Assembly (NCBI RefSeq): GCF_900496995.4
Contig: NC_044014.1
Span: forward strand, 13,976,501-14,040,500
DNA length: 64,000 nt
Reading direction: 5' to 3'
Source: Aquila chrysaetos chrysaetos
Taxonomy: Eukaryota; Chordata; Aves; Accipitriformes; Accipitridae
Position numbers and translations under genes: made by a program. Within the stretch, counting starts at the first letter, position 1, and every line of letters starts with the position of its first letter. Shown here piece by piece: positions 47,401-62,400 of this stretch. Under the pieces are notes generated by a model, which was given only the letters and a program-made list of their open reading frames with translations, was not told the DNA's origin and did not search any database.

Positions 47401-50400
47401 TTTCTGGAAACACTGAACTAGCAATTCCTATAATACTAGATCTTGAAGTTATTCTCGTTTTGCAACATTGGTATGAGGATGAGTCTAACAAATCCCAAGC
47501 ATTAGTTCAGTGTAACTTAGGCTACAACATTCCCTTTATCACAGTATTTTGAGAAATGTCTCTCTTTGATTAATGTTTTAACATTCAGTTGCTCTTTCTT
47601 AAGTTGGGTTCAGGGATTTTCAAAGAAGAACTTTGGCTTTATCAACAATCAAACTGTCTGCTACCCCTGTGGCAATTACATCCTCTTCCTGAACATTGAA
47701 ACAAAGAAGACGACAGTGCTGCAGTGTCAGACTGGCCAGGTGGGAGCCTTTGCAGCGAATAGGAACAGTCAAGTGCTCGCCTTTTCAGACCGGAAGCTGA
47801 ATCCCGTCATATATATCTACACTTTTCCAGAACTGAATAAACTGGCAGAATTAAAAGGTAGTGATCCGGTAACCCTCCCTGTCACCAGTCATTAAACCAA
47901 TACTTAAATCATCCAGTTTCTGAAGGGTTTTTTTGATAAGACTTGAAAAACAGTGTGACAGGAAACTGTCTCATGACAAGATGCATGGAAAGCAGTGGAA
48001 GGAATTTTCCACTGCCCTACTTTTAGTTAGGCTCAAGCTAGGGAGGAATATGACAATACAAAATGGAGCTGTTTTAAAGGGAAAACAAATGGAATGAAAT
48101 GGAATTCATTTTAGGAAAATATAGTCAGAATAACAAAAAAAATTCATACTGCAGTAGGCTCCCAAGCAGAATGCTGAAAGCCACATTGAGAAATCTGAGA
48201 TGTGAGAGGAATGAGGGTTCTTGCAGTTAAGTTTTGGAGTCTGGGATCTAATGTATATTTTTGCCTGCATATCCTACTTGCTTATTTCATGTATATGAAT
48301 GAAATTATGACTGCAAAGGATTTCAGGGTACTTGAGGAAAAAATACTTTACAAACTCAAGGTGTTATTGAAAAAAATTGAAAAAATTCCAAGCACTGATA
48401 CATAGGGAACATTTTTATGATCAAATCAAAACAATCTGGAGTGAGGCAAAGGAATTGGGGGCCTGAAGAATGTCTTTGAAGAGTTAAAGTGGATATAAAG
48501 GAGCTGAGAAGAGTACTCTATCTGTGATAGTATACAGTAAAGTCTGGGGCAATTAAGGACCATCTTCTTTATTTTTACATTTCAGGTAATGCTCAGCTGG
48601 ACTACACCTTACTTGCATTTAGTTTCACAGGCCCATATGTAGCCAGTTACTCTTCAATCCCAGAATTTGTTCTTTCAGTATGGTAAGAGTAAAAAAAGAT
48701 TCTCTAATACCATTTACATTTAATTCATATGTTTATTTTCTAGCATTAGTAGCCACTAGTCAGAATGACTGTTACTTTGCTACAGCTATCTTCTACCTTA
48801 TTCAAAATTTTGTGTTTCGTAGTACTTCTAAATTCTTCAGCATCAGTTAATTATCCGTTCACACTTGGAAGTTGAGTACCATGCTGTTTGTGAAAGTAAG
48901 TTGCCTGCTGGAAAGAAGAAAAGCGTTCTAAAGCCGATTTCTACTTTTTTGTCCCTATGGACAAAACTATGGATCGTTCAGTGGTCCTCTTAATTACTTA
49001 TGTTTGATCTTAGTTCTGTCTTATAGTTTTGCTCAATGATTACACTACCATGGGTCACTGGGTTAGATCATAATTTTCTGCTCATTGTCATGAAAAGAAG
49101 TATTATATAATATGATGCAGATACAGAAGTTAGAATATTTAATTTTTCTAATTGTTCTCTAAAAATATAATCCTGGTCTTGCTCCATTGCCAGCAAGCTT
49201 CCATCGACTGTGGAGTCTGAGCACTTCTTCAAAACAAATGGGGAGGGTGGAGTAGGCGGAAGGCAAGCAAGGACATGTAAGGAATATTCTGTATACTGCC
49301 AATTTAATGATGACCTTTTCTTGTACAATATTTAGTGAAGAGGCAGAAATTCCTGTAACTTCAGAATTTTAGTAATGGTAGTAGATACTATTACAGATGC
49401 CTCTTCTTTATCCCTTATGAAGAAGAATAATGTTTGCTGTGAACTCTGATCATACACAGTAGTTCAGGAAGGATGTCTGTGTGTATAGCACAGTAGAAAC
49501 TGACAAGACAGCCTCACTGGCCTGAAGAGCTTACATGCTTGTCACTTACAGCACAAATAACACACATGGTCTAATATGTTCATTGTGTGCACTTAAACAC
49601 CATCTTGAAAGACTTCTCTAGATTATTCTTAAAAATGGAAATAATCTAGAAATGTTTAAATGCTTTAAAGTAGTGGCAATTTCCAAGGCCAAACAATTTA
49701 AACCTATTTGAGTCAGCATGAGTACAGCTATCAGCTGCTAATTGTCATAAAAGAACCATCCTAGGTTCCCATCAGAATTTAGTAACAAAATAAAATTACC
49801 TTACAATATTAAACTTAGAATTTATAATAACTTGAACAGAGGTGTGTGAATTTACTGAGATCAGGACCTTCATTTTTTGCAATTGGATTATATTGTGCAT
49901 TCATTGTAGAAATGTGTGTGTACAGATGAAAGAAATCTCAACATTTAGGATTCTTAATGTGTCATTACAATATGATGATTGCACAGTTCCTGTATTTTAA
50001 GCAAATAGTTTGGAATCAGAGGTATAAGAGATGTTTTGAAAGTTACGTCAGTCTCAAAATATAGAAAGCTTATGGATAACTAAAAGCTGCGTTTCATCTG
50101 AGATATTTTTTCCCTAGATCTTTATTCTTTTCTGTTCAAAGGAGAGGCTTAATGCTCAGATACATGTACCATATAGTTTCAGATCTTAATAAATTATCTA
50201 CTATAAAAGAATGTTGGCACTATCTGTTAGGTACGAGATGAGAACATGCTGACAGGTCTTTAGAGAGAGCGCTACACTGATATCTTTTAAAGTCAGAATT
50301 GCAGCTTATAGCTTTCTGTAATTTTAATGAGTGTTACAGTGTATGTGTGAATACTTCTCATTTTTGCATATGCTGTCAATATTAACCAGTGTCTTGCATC

Positions 50401-53400
50401 CTGATCTGTTTTGTGAGTGAATTATTACAGGCCACAACAATGAGATTATACTAAATCCATTTACAGCAGTGTATGCATTTTAGTTTTTTTTCCTCTCAGC
50501 AGTAATGACAAATACTAATTTAGATTGTCAGATATATTGTCCAAGAAATTAAGGATCAGTTTTAACCATTTTCTTCAAATGATGTTAATCAGTTCTTAGA
50601 CAGCACCTACAAATGCAAATACAGTCAAGAATTAATCTGGGTAGTGGAGAAATATGGAAATTAGATGGTGAGAACATAAAATAAGTTACACTAGACAAAA
50701 GAAAAGTCAGTGGAAAGCAGATTCTCAGGCTTGTGTCAGCTATACATTACAGCCCCACACAAATTCTGCCCTGTTTCATGCTCAAGTTAGTTAATGCAGC
50801 CATAGCTTGTATGTCTGCATTCACAACACAATTACTGTATTACCTAAGTAATTCATCCACAGATAATCACAGGCTGACTGTGTTTTATTTCCTAATTATA
50901 ATACCTTCCAACTGCAAGCCTGCAAGCATTATAATAATTATTTTATGGATCGGAAAAGCAAGGGTGAGCTCTGGGATGCTGAAGAGTTAATTGTTTGGGC
51001 CCATTCAAGTGATCACTGATGGAACTGATGAGAAAAAGTCCATGTCTCTTGACTCTTTTCCATGACTCCTGCCTTTTCACAAAAGGAAGTGCATGATAAT
51101 GCTTCTAAAATGTCAGTTTTCAAAATTATTTTACTGTTCAATCTTTTTGTAGCAGTAATAATTCGATGTGTGGCTAATTAACCACCTCCTTTTCATTCTC
51201 AAGAGGACCTAACATGTTTGACAGCAGAAATTTTTTGTCAGTGACAAAGTATTTGTTTTCCAAACTTGATCTTGAATGTCAGTCATAATCACATCCAGAT
51301 ATATTTTGCTTGAATGTTTTTGACTTATTGAATGCATTTGATTTTCTTTTACTCTCCTTAATGAAGGAACTGGCAAGAAAATATCCTCCTGTGCAGTGAG
51401 ACTCAGCCAGGGGTAACAGCAACCTCTTTAACGTTTAATCCTATGAATTGGCAACAGCTGTGTTTTGTTAATGAGAGCTCCCTTACTATCTGGCATATTG
51501 AAAGGAATAATGATGAGCATCACCTTAAGCAAAAGTAAGTGGAACACGCTTCAGGTTAACAGAAAAATCTAGAGGTATAGTTTAATAACTAAGACTAACA
51601 GCCTACATCTGTTTGCAAAGAATTTAATCCCATTTAGTTCACCTAGCAATTGCAATCAGTAATTGCTAAATCACAAGCAGTGTGAACCTATCTAGTCAAT
51701 CAAGTTAATTGAATTTATTATTTCATTTCTTAGTATTCACATGTCCAGATTATGCACATCATGAAGCTAATACTAATCAGCTGCTTTGGCAGCCTCTATC
51801 AAAACCTGCATGACTGAATTAAGGTGGTGCCTCGACTGCTTTCCTGCAAGTTGCTATGTTGAGCATTGCTTTTGTAGCTATGAAACCACCAAATTTGGAT
51901 CAAGTTGCTTCCTAGTAAGCATAGTTAAACAATATGTTGTTGTAATCACAAATTGTACCAAAAGCAGTATCAGTTTTCTTTGTGATTTCCAGCTTGTGTG
52001 GCCAATTTACAGATCCAGAGGGGGTGGCTCTGTCAATGCAATTCACTGAGCACAGCAAACCTAGAATTTATTTATGCTAAAATGTTTTTTGAGGCTAGTA
52101 TAAAAGTAGTATGTATCATTCAAGTTGGAGTCCTTGAAGTATAACACCTATGCTGTTTCAGCAGCAGCTACTCTACAATTCCCAAGTGTGTTTAATCTTG
52201 TTAACTACAAATATAACCAACATAATGCCACTAACAGTTATACTAGTGAAAGTGTAGACAAGGCCTTAATTTGCCATCTGAAAAGAATACTGAAGGGTTT
52301 TTTGCCTTTTGTCATTATAAAGTACACATGTGAAAATACATATATACTCCTTTTTCCTCACTTTTCATTCCATTCAGTAGAAGTTAAACATCCACTGAGA
52401 AATGTTTATTTTACATAAATTTTTTCCAAGTCATAAATCAACATAGTTTGTAAACTATAGAATCCTCAACTCCTGCATTAACAGCCACTCACACACTGAT
52501 TACCAGAGTGCAACAAGCAAATACTACTACTAATTTTTCATCATCGTTAAACCTTCTCCAAATAAACATTAAATATGAATCCTCACAGCATATGAAAGTT
52601 AGGTGTGTGTCTTCATTAATCCTGGTTAATAAGGAAACAGTAACATAGCAGAGTTGTTTATACAAGGCAACAAGGGAAGACTCAGAGCTAGAACATGGCA
52701 ATCTGTTTCTGCCAGTTAGGAACATTCCTCTTTTGTAGTAGAATTACTGTTACTTTTCAGTGAAATGGTATGTGCCATGTAGAATGATTGTCTACAAAAA
52801 TCCTCCATTACTCTTGCGGAAGTAAAGCCGATTAACTGAGTTGGTGTCTCAAAGTTTTGAAAAAATGCTTCTCAGTTTTGTATCAGCATTTATTATTCAT
52901 AGTATTTCTTCTCCTCAGACAGTGTCTTTTCCTTTTTCACAGCCCTGTGAAACTCCCTGATGGACAAGGGTCTGTGAGTCCTCGTAAGGATTTGTTTTTC
53001 CCAGTTTCTCATAGTGAAGATCCATATTATGGCCCTGATTTGCCAGTTTCAGCAATTGCTGGACTGGTAGGAGATGAAGCAGAAACATTCATGGTAGTTA
53101 CTGATTTTTTTTCCTTTTTACTATTCCAAGTCATTATACTTTTTATGCAAATAGGTGTTAATAAATAAATAATTTTAATGTCTGTTAAACAGGTACAACC
53201 CAGTAAACAGATCTGTTGTCTCAACAATATATTTGAAATCCATTTTGACAGTAGACTTAGAAGGCGTGCTGCTACTGCACAGTGCAGTACAATGTAGAGA
53301 TTTCTAATACAGGTCCCAGCATAGTAATATATCTGTGCAGTGGATGTACTAATCTGTATCCCAGAAGTAGAATAAGCATGTCAGCATTTAACTATGCCCA

Positions 53401-56400
53401 AGCTAATATGACCTGCTGAAACCTTGAAAAACTATTCCCATGCTAAACTGATGGTAACCTTCAGGTATCCTTACTTCACTTTGGGATTTGTTTTCTTTTT
53501 GACTCTGAAAATGTCTCAAGCTATAGAAACATTGAAGGCTTTATTCCAGACAGCAACTCCTGCTTCTGAAATACATTCCCATACCACTGTCAGTGTTGGA
53601 CCTGCCCATTTGTCCCACTTGTGTTTGATCATTTACTTGTTAGCCTCCCTTGAGATGCCTCTTTTGAGAGGCTTCAAAAGTGTTCTCATGTTGTTTGAAA
53701 TTTACTTTGACCTGACTACCAACTAGAAGTATCTGCCAGTGTGAAAACATTTAACTTGCAAATCTGGGATTCTCTTCTAAGATTAAGACCATTGATTTCA
53801 ATTTGGTGGCTTGTGATATATATGAGACAAAAAAACTACCATGCATAAGATGATACTGGCATTATACTATGTCTTTTCAATGGACAATTGTGAATTCTGT
53901 AATATCAGGTTAGTATACCACAGGTTTCTGCCATAAACTTTTCTTATAAAGCAGAATAAAAAATAAAAATAGGGAATGATGTTTTCCTGACCTCATCCTC
54001 TTTTCATGGCTTCATGCATTCAGATTCGCAGAGGTTTTTTAACTGTGTAACTGCTGATGCCCTTGGTTTCCAGGACAATCAATAACAACAAACAAACATC
54101 CTCTACTGATTCTGATTATACGTGAACTGCTTATATTTCAGATCATTTAGAACATGGAAAATGAAGATAATATATGCTCATCAGGGGCATTGCCTTTTTC
54201 TTCTGCCTTACTGCCTCTTACATTATGTGCAGATGATGAACTGCAAGACCCACTTTGTTCTTTAGTCTGTGAAGTGAATTACGAGAGGTATTGGGGGAAA
54301 AAATAACTGCCATATTAGGTCTGTGAGGCTTAATAGAATTTGTCTGTCTTTGAATGGATGCTATTCCATTCAGGAATGGTAGGTTCTTATGCTTGAACTT
54401 GCAGAACTACGTCATGAACTTTCCCACACGGAAAAGTTTGTGCTTTCAACCATACTAGATACCACTATAGGGTCTTTGCATTCCCAACTGCCTTCAGAAA
54501 AACCTAGATTTCTCTTTAGCACCTTCAAGGTGATTGTGTTCTCCTTATACATAGAAATATTCCTGGAGTAAGAATAGATTGTTCTACTAGTCTTTGACAA
54601 AGATTTCCTTTTCTTTCGAACTACATGGTAAATATTTTGACAGTTATTTACTCTCCAAATTCCCTAGATGGGTGTATTTTGGTTGTGAATACTGACAAGG
54701 TAGTGAACATCAGATTATTTAGAAATGAAAGTTTTTTGCAGAAATACAAGCTGTTGTTGTTCCTTTTGTTGTTGTGGTGGTATGTTGTTTCCTGTGTACT
54801 AAAATGTGAGGTGCTACGCTCACAGTTTAGCACTGGGAGGCACTGAATCAATTTCTGGCATATTTTCACCTTGCTCCAGACTATGGTAGCTGAGTAATTT
54901 TTTGCAGGACTTGCATTTATTGTGCCTTACAGTGCTAATTCTCCCCTCCACGCATGGGGATTGCACATATGCCCCTTCTCTAACCTAGCAGAAAAACTGA
55001 GCCACTAATAGATCTTAAAATTGCATGCATATGTCTTGTCAGGTTAAGCACCCCCTTCTAGCACCCCAACATGGAATGTACCATTTTGGCAAAGCAATTC
55101 CTGCACAAGGTGATCAGAATATACTTGATAGAGAAGATACTTCTTTGAAATATTGTTTTATCAAGACCCTTATGTTGAAAAGTGTCTTAGGCATCAACTT
55201 TGGGAGAGATTGAAATGACTGAACTTGCTGAGTTCCTCAGATACCCGGATCTCTTCAGACTACAGTTGCTGTAGTGGACCAGGCTGTCCAAAATAGAGGT
55301 GCTATAACTACCATTCTTCACTGTCTTTATAAATTGACAGGCTGCTGCGGCAGATGTATCCATGGTTACTTTCACTGGTGATTTGTATACCATTACAAAT
55401 GTCCATGAGCAGTTATCTGACTCTGGCCTAAAATCCATGCCTCGACATTTGTAAATATCTTGGAGTTATTTTCCTCTCTACTATCATCAATGCTTTTTCA
55501 ATTAGTAAGAGACAACCTGCTTCACCTGTGGTGGTTAATGACGTGTGTTCAGTTGAATGCAGTGGGAATAGTATCATGGCCTGCTGAAGCTCTCCCTTTC
55601 TCCGCAGAATTCAACAGAAGGATTTTTGTTCTTTATCACTAAATCTGAGATCAGTGTTTTTCACATTGATGCAAGCACCCGAAGTGGAGAACCATTTATT
55701 TAGACTATTATTTAAAGGAGTTGTCCTCAGCCTGTCGTCCGTGGTCCTTGGAGGCTGTAGCCCACTTCTAAGGAATGTGTGAGTGGCAAGTAAGAAAAGC
55801 AGCGCCATTGTGGGTGCACTTGTTTGCTGCTTTGAAGTGTGTTAGGGTTCCATACTCTAGAACAAGCTACTGAGGCTGGGTATGTACCAAAGTGACCACA
55901 ACGGGGCAGCAGAGTGAAAGAAATTGAAATGTTTTACAGCTTTCAATCCTTTTCTTTCTTGCGTTAAATTCATTTAGTTTCTTTTCACTATTTCTTACTG
56001 TTGGGACCTGAGTTTTCTGAATATGTTTTACCATGACAAGCCCACTTGACTCCACTTCATCCCCAGTACCAATTTTATTCCATTGTCTTTTTATAAAGCT
56101 TTTCATGACAAGGATCCATCATGGATTTTTTTTTTCCCTGAAGAGGTGCCAGTCAAATGGGAAAGACGTTCAAAAAAAGACAGCATTATTATTAGTATGC
56201 ACCACCGTACCAATGCACAGTTCAAGAAGCAAGCTGGTTTGGGATTTACATAATCTCATCCTAGGATTAGCATATTTTATCTAGTTTATGTGTAAAGACA
56301 GTCGTGACAGCAGGTACAAAGGAACATTATAAAAGTTGTCTTTACACAGGAAGCTTCTGATTCACAGTAGTTCAGTTACAACCTTCCCAAAGATTTGTGA

Positions 56401-59400
56401 TGTTCAAGCCTCATAAAATCAATGAAAATGCCTATATTAAATGTTTCTCTGGGTGATGTAAAGCCCCATTTGTTATAGATTTATTACTGTTAGTCCTATT
56501 TGATTTATAAAGTAAATATTAATATACTTTATTTCTGTAACATTTCCCCCCTGAGAAATTAAAAATGCTTTGTAAGCATAAATAGAGAGTAAGTTACTTA
56601 CCCAGAATCATATAGCAAGTCCTTGGCATATTTTACTAATGAAATCTAGGTACTTACGAATCTCTGTCCTATGTTTTCATCACAAGTCCATCCGTATTTC
56701 CTCTTTTTATAGAGCCTTTAGTGAGACAGCAGGTGTTTTATAGAATTATAGACTCTTCTTTTTTTTCATTCATCATATTGTTTAGTGTTCCTCATCACTT
56801 CTGTTGACATGCATGGTTCTTTGAATCTTTTCTTTAAAATGTCCTCCCAAGGTTTTCTTGTGTTTTGTTCCCCTCTCCCCCTCCCCAGATTCTCTTCAAT
56901 GTGGTGCTTTCTGTCATGGTATTTATATGACCCCAGTTACTGTTGTATCTGAACAGGTCACTGTCTTTAATAGTATTTGGTGGAGAAGTTCTGTTCTTCC
57001 TCTTTTATGGATGATGGATTTATGAGATTTATTTTAGTGAAATTAAATTCAAGGCACATGGGAAGTCTGTGGCAGGGATATTTCTAGAACTAATTTGCAG
57101 ATGACACAAAGGTTGACAGAGCTGTTTTACAGAGCAATTTCGATTATATGATAAGTTAAACTATTCAAACAAAATGTGTTTTAGTACTGCCAAGTATGCA
57201 AGACCATGTGCAGGTTATGTCTACAAAGTGGGAGACTATTCTGAAAAGCAGTTTGAAAAGCATTTGTCAGGGTAAGGTCATAGTGGGTAACTGTTTCAGT
57301 TTGGGCTTCCAGTGCTATTCTGACATAAAAAAAAAAAAAAAAATTCTAGGGGCTCAATGTGTTTAATTTTATCATAATTTTATCATTAAAAAATTGGGAG
57401 ATGACCTGGTTATGGTGGGTCACTATCTTTGTAAGGCTAGGCAAGATACTGGAGGGATTTCCAAGCTAGAGGACAAAACTGTAACAGATGCAAGTGCTGG
57501 AGAATAAATCCAGACAAATTCAAATTTAAAAATACATGTTTTTTCAATGAAAATATAATTCATCATTTAAACAAGCTTCTAGGGAGAGAGGTGAGTTCTC
57601 CACCGCTATCTCCAGACATAAACTTTTCTGGAAAATGTTCTTTTTTCTCAAGTTACTAGCCTCAGTGAAGGAATGACTGAATAAAATAAGGCAGGTGTGA
57701 TACAAGTGGTCAGACTCTATGAGGTAATGATCTTTTTTTTTGCCTTAAAATTTTTGTTACTGCTTGTACAGATATTTGTCAATTGTTGATTGAACTTGTT
57801 TATTTTTGTGCTGAAGCCTAGAAATTATATTAAGCCTTCAGTGCATCCTACTGCCCACTGCTGGACTGCAACCTCAGAAATTTACGTGGGCTGTAAAGAA
57901 GGATATGTTTTGGCAATTGATGCTGAGACATGCAGTGTTTCTGTTCTTCAACAAAAACCTCTGCCCGGTAAGAAACAGCAATGTTGTGTGTTTTATTGAA
58001 GTAGGGAGGAAAGTGGATAGGTGAAAGGTTTTTTTGCTTTCATCTGTTCTCTTATTGTGTATCTTACAGAAATTGTAAAGCTATATTGTAGAACCGTATT
58101 TCTTTTATTGGTATGATAAACATTTGAGAATATTTTTTGAAATTCTGTGTGGGTTTCTTTAGCACCCAATAACTGGCTTTCATTTTTCTTTGGCAAAAAA
58201 GAGAAAAAGCTCTAAATACATCAAAACTGATAAAATTAATAATAGTGCCAGAAGCCCAGATCTTATTAACCAGCCCTACTAGATTAACATTAAACTATTA
58301 ATATACCAGCTATACACAGTCTTTATACTATTAGTTAAGTACCACTAATGTATTTTATTTTGCATGAAATATTGGATTGTCCTCATTTGGTATGTTAGAT
58401 AATTTTAGAACAGATCTTTGAAGACTCATGATGAGTCTTCAAACAACAAAACTGAATTTAATGTAATGTTGCTTAATAGAATTCCTTAAAATCAGCTCTT
58501 ACATAAACTATTTTCTAATGAAAACAAGGCTGTAAAGACTATCAGGCTTTACTGCAGAAAGTATGAAGCACAGAGAGTGAACAGAAGATGTCTTTGGCTT
58601 CGAACAAAGAAATCTGCTTTTAGTTTATTCTAGAATGGGAGGACCTCAGATTGATTGCAACTTGCCGAGGCAATTTGTCTGCCCTATATATATTCCCACC
58701 TGTCTTTTTTCATGGGGACCTTTGGCAGGCTAGTGACTGACTAAAGTTTCCTGGCAACAGCAGCCCATTCCATGCCTTCTTTTTTCTGGGAGTCCCAAGG
58801 TCTATCCTCTGCTACCTGCCACATGCTACCCTTCTGTGCCCATTCAGAGGGCTCCCAAGAGGGAGGACAGTGAGACACAGCTGGCATAAAGTGTTCTGGC
58901 AATGGCAACCTGTACCCTATTGTCTTTGCACGGCTGGAAGGCGTCAGTCCTACTGTGCACATGAAGTTCGCTGGTTCAGTGAGGTCTAAGAGGAGTACTG
59001 GAATATGCTTCTCCCTAGCACTAGAACTGGGCAATATCATGTTGTAGACCAGCATAGAACTGTTTTTCTAATAAACACTGCATCAGTGTTAAGAGACAGG
59101 CTGGTGATAATCTGGTTTTCTTCTTTTGCCATGTAATACATTATTTTTTAAGCTGCAGCAAGTATCCCTGACTTTCCCAAAGTACTGTTATCTGTGTTCA
59201 GTTTTGATAGTTAACACAGAAATGGAAAGCTGCTCTTAAAAAAAAACCCAACAAACCAGCATTATTTCTCTGCTTTTGAAATTATCAGAGTGTTAAGTTT
59301 ACCAAATTGAGTGTTGGAAGTCATCAACAAATTAAAAGATGAGGTGTGACAAGAAATATTTTTGCCAGTTCGGTAGAAGGCAACAGAATATTTACCATTT

Positions 59401-62400
59401 GGGCTTTTCCTTGTCCTGTATATTCTTCTCTGAGCCCTGTACTAAAACTATGTAACAAAATTGTCTGTATTCATATTGTACTGAAGCTTCTGCTTAACTT
59501 AAAACATACTGCAATCTGTATCTATTTAGCAGAATGCATAAGTGCATGTCCAGCTTCAAGCACATGCTAAATTCCTGTTATGGTGTTGCAAAGAGAATCA
59601 TAAGCAGCCACAACATTTCACTTGGGCATTTTTTTTCAGAGTGTCTGAAATTTCCTTCAGAAGTACATCAAATAAAAAACCATCATGGTTAGAAATAACA
59701 ATACCAGAACTTAGCACTAGAAGATAGATAAATCTGCATCTGTACCACTCTCCATGCAAAGCATTGCTATCTCCCTTTTACAGCTGTAAGCTGAATCACA
59801 GAAAGATTGTGCCTGCTCAGTTGCATAAATGACAGAAATGGTGGATATTGGGGAGGAGTGCACATTTTTTATTCAGTATACTGAACCTGGCCTTTTGTTC
59901 AGTAGACTGGAATACAACTGACTTTTATTGCAATATTAACATATAAACAATGTTGACGTCATAAATTGTTTTCTTTTGTGCAGAATACATGCGTAAAATA
60001 TCGGACGTGGTGTCATATGTTCGTAGAGAAGTACAGAAAAAGAAAGGTATTTCCATGTTCAAATCAAGCTAAAAGATTTTTAGGCAGCACCAGTGATGTC
60101 TGGGAGTAATAATATGTGAGTACAGCAGGGAGCCACTGGTTAGAAAAACTCAGCTCACACTGGCCTCTGTAAGACACATTGATGGCAATCTTTTATATGT
60201 TTACATGACAAATGATTAATAGCTTTTGTGCTAATAGACAGCCAAATTAATAGCCTTAGGAGAAACAGTGGCAGTGAAATAATTTCTGTTCATTCTAATT
60301 TAAATTGGAATAAGTGTTGCTAGGATAGGTTCCCTAGTGCTTAGTTTTAGCAACTTTTTTTAGAACTGCAATCACTTTTAGGTGAGTTAGGATTTATGGG
60401 TTTGTTTCACACACTTTGTTTTGGGCTCCACGGTACAAAAAAACATTCACATAATGGACGAAGTTCAGCACATGGCCACAAATATTATTGCAGAGTCTAA
60501 GTACATGACATACAAAGATGGGCTAAGAGAACTATCTTTGTTCAGCCTGGAGAAGAGGAAGTGGGGGATTTTACTGTTGCTTCAGCTACCTAATGAAAGG
60601 TTACAGAGAAGATGGAACCAGACAGGCAAAGCACACAGTTTGCATCAACAGAAATTCTGGGTAGATACTAGGAAAAAAAAAAATACTTTCATGGTGAAGT
60701 TAGTCAGACATTGGGACAAGTTGCCCAGAGAAGCTATGGAATTTCCATTCTTGGGTATATTCAGACCTCAGCTGGATATGACTCTGGACAACATGATCTA
60801 ACTTTGAAGTTCATTCTGAGTTTGAAGTTGGCTCTGTGCTGAGCCAACTGAGGTTGGATCAGAGGAATTCTAGGGTCCCTTCCAACTAAATGACTATGAT
60901 TCTGTTATTGACAAACTTTAATGTGGCTATTTAGCAGCCTTTACAAAATCGAATGATTTCTCAAATTGATTTCTCGTTCATCAGACCACAGTAGTACTGT
61001 CACTTCAAATTATGTATACCAACCTTCTCCTTCATTATCACAGCAAAATGTCCAAAGAACATACAGCCCATGGAGCCTTTTTACTCACAAATCATATATC
61101 ATCCCAGATTTGAAGTTGAGACATGTTGTTGCAATAAATTAAATTTGATATTTTATGTTGGGTTTGTGCTCTCAGGTGGCAAACCAAAGGATCTGCAAAA
61201 ACCAGTTTTATTTGCCATGGCATTTTGTAACGAGGGACTGTATGCAGCTGGAAGTGTAAGGCATCCTTTATGGTTTTAACTTACTCTTATTGTGTGAAAA
61301 TCAAAGAACATTCAAATGGAGTATATTTGCGGAGTTCACTGCAAATACAGGAGTTAGAAAAAAGTGGAGGGCTGCAGAACTGTAAAGGTCCTCTCTGGTG
61401 TTGTATATATTTTCTTTGTTGGGACAAAAAATCAGGAGGGAGCAGGGTGGGAAGAGATTCCATTTTTGTAGTCAAAGAAGCAATAAAAGAGGACATTCCT
61501 ATTTTTAACAAAAGACAAAGAGTATTCTAGAGGAACAGGAAAGAAGGATGGACAAACAATAGGAAAGGAGAGAAAATGGCCAAGAGGACTGCCAAATTGT
61601 TTTGTGCAAAATCTAACTCAATATTTAACCCAAATTGACAGTGTCATTGTACATTACTGCTTAAGAGCAGGACAAATTCTTACTATGTATCAAAAAACCC
61701 AATATGAAATCTTAAGTATTAACTGATGAGAGAGTCTGTTGTTATCAGACATGCTCTATTACAAAGACTTATATTAAAGAACACCTTCATTTTTCAATAG
61801 ACTTATTATCCAGGGTAAGAGTCCTCTGGATTTAAACACACTAAAGGCAAATGAGACCATTAGTGATGGGATACAGTTAAACACTGTTACTTTAGAGATT
61901 TTCAGTGGTTCTTGCAGTTCAGTTTGCCAGAGTGGACTAAGATAAATGAACTAGACCTCATGTGGATTTGTACTTTTCTGCACAGGAGGGCATTTTATTC
62001 TTTTATCACGTCAAAGGTCTGCAGTATGAGATGAAAATCTGTGCTGATATCTTACAACCCATATCCAGCCTCATATTCTCTCCTGATTACACCATACTTC
62101 TGCTTGTGACTGACCAGGTATAGCATTTGAGATAATAGTATTACGTAATAGGATGTTCCTGTGATTCTATATGTGTATGCTGATACTATTAGTATGAAAT
62201 GTCTGTAATGTAATCATACAAGTCAACAAATTGTATCAGAGGTGAATTTAGTCCATCTTGTGTTTTTAATGAAAGATTTTAAAGACTTTTAATGAAGCAC
62301 AGAACAATTGCCTCCTATAGATGGTGGATTATAAATAAAGTACCTAATGCTGAGATTTCCCAACAGAAATATTTGTGTGTGTACAGTGGAGTACATGTTC

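Noticed and set aside
60421..60801. 126-codon plus-strand frame
   Set aside because: It is the translated 3' untranslated region of a CR1 element.
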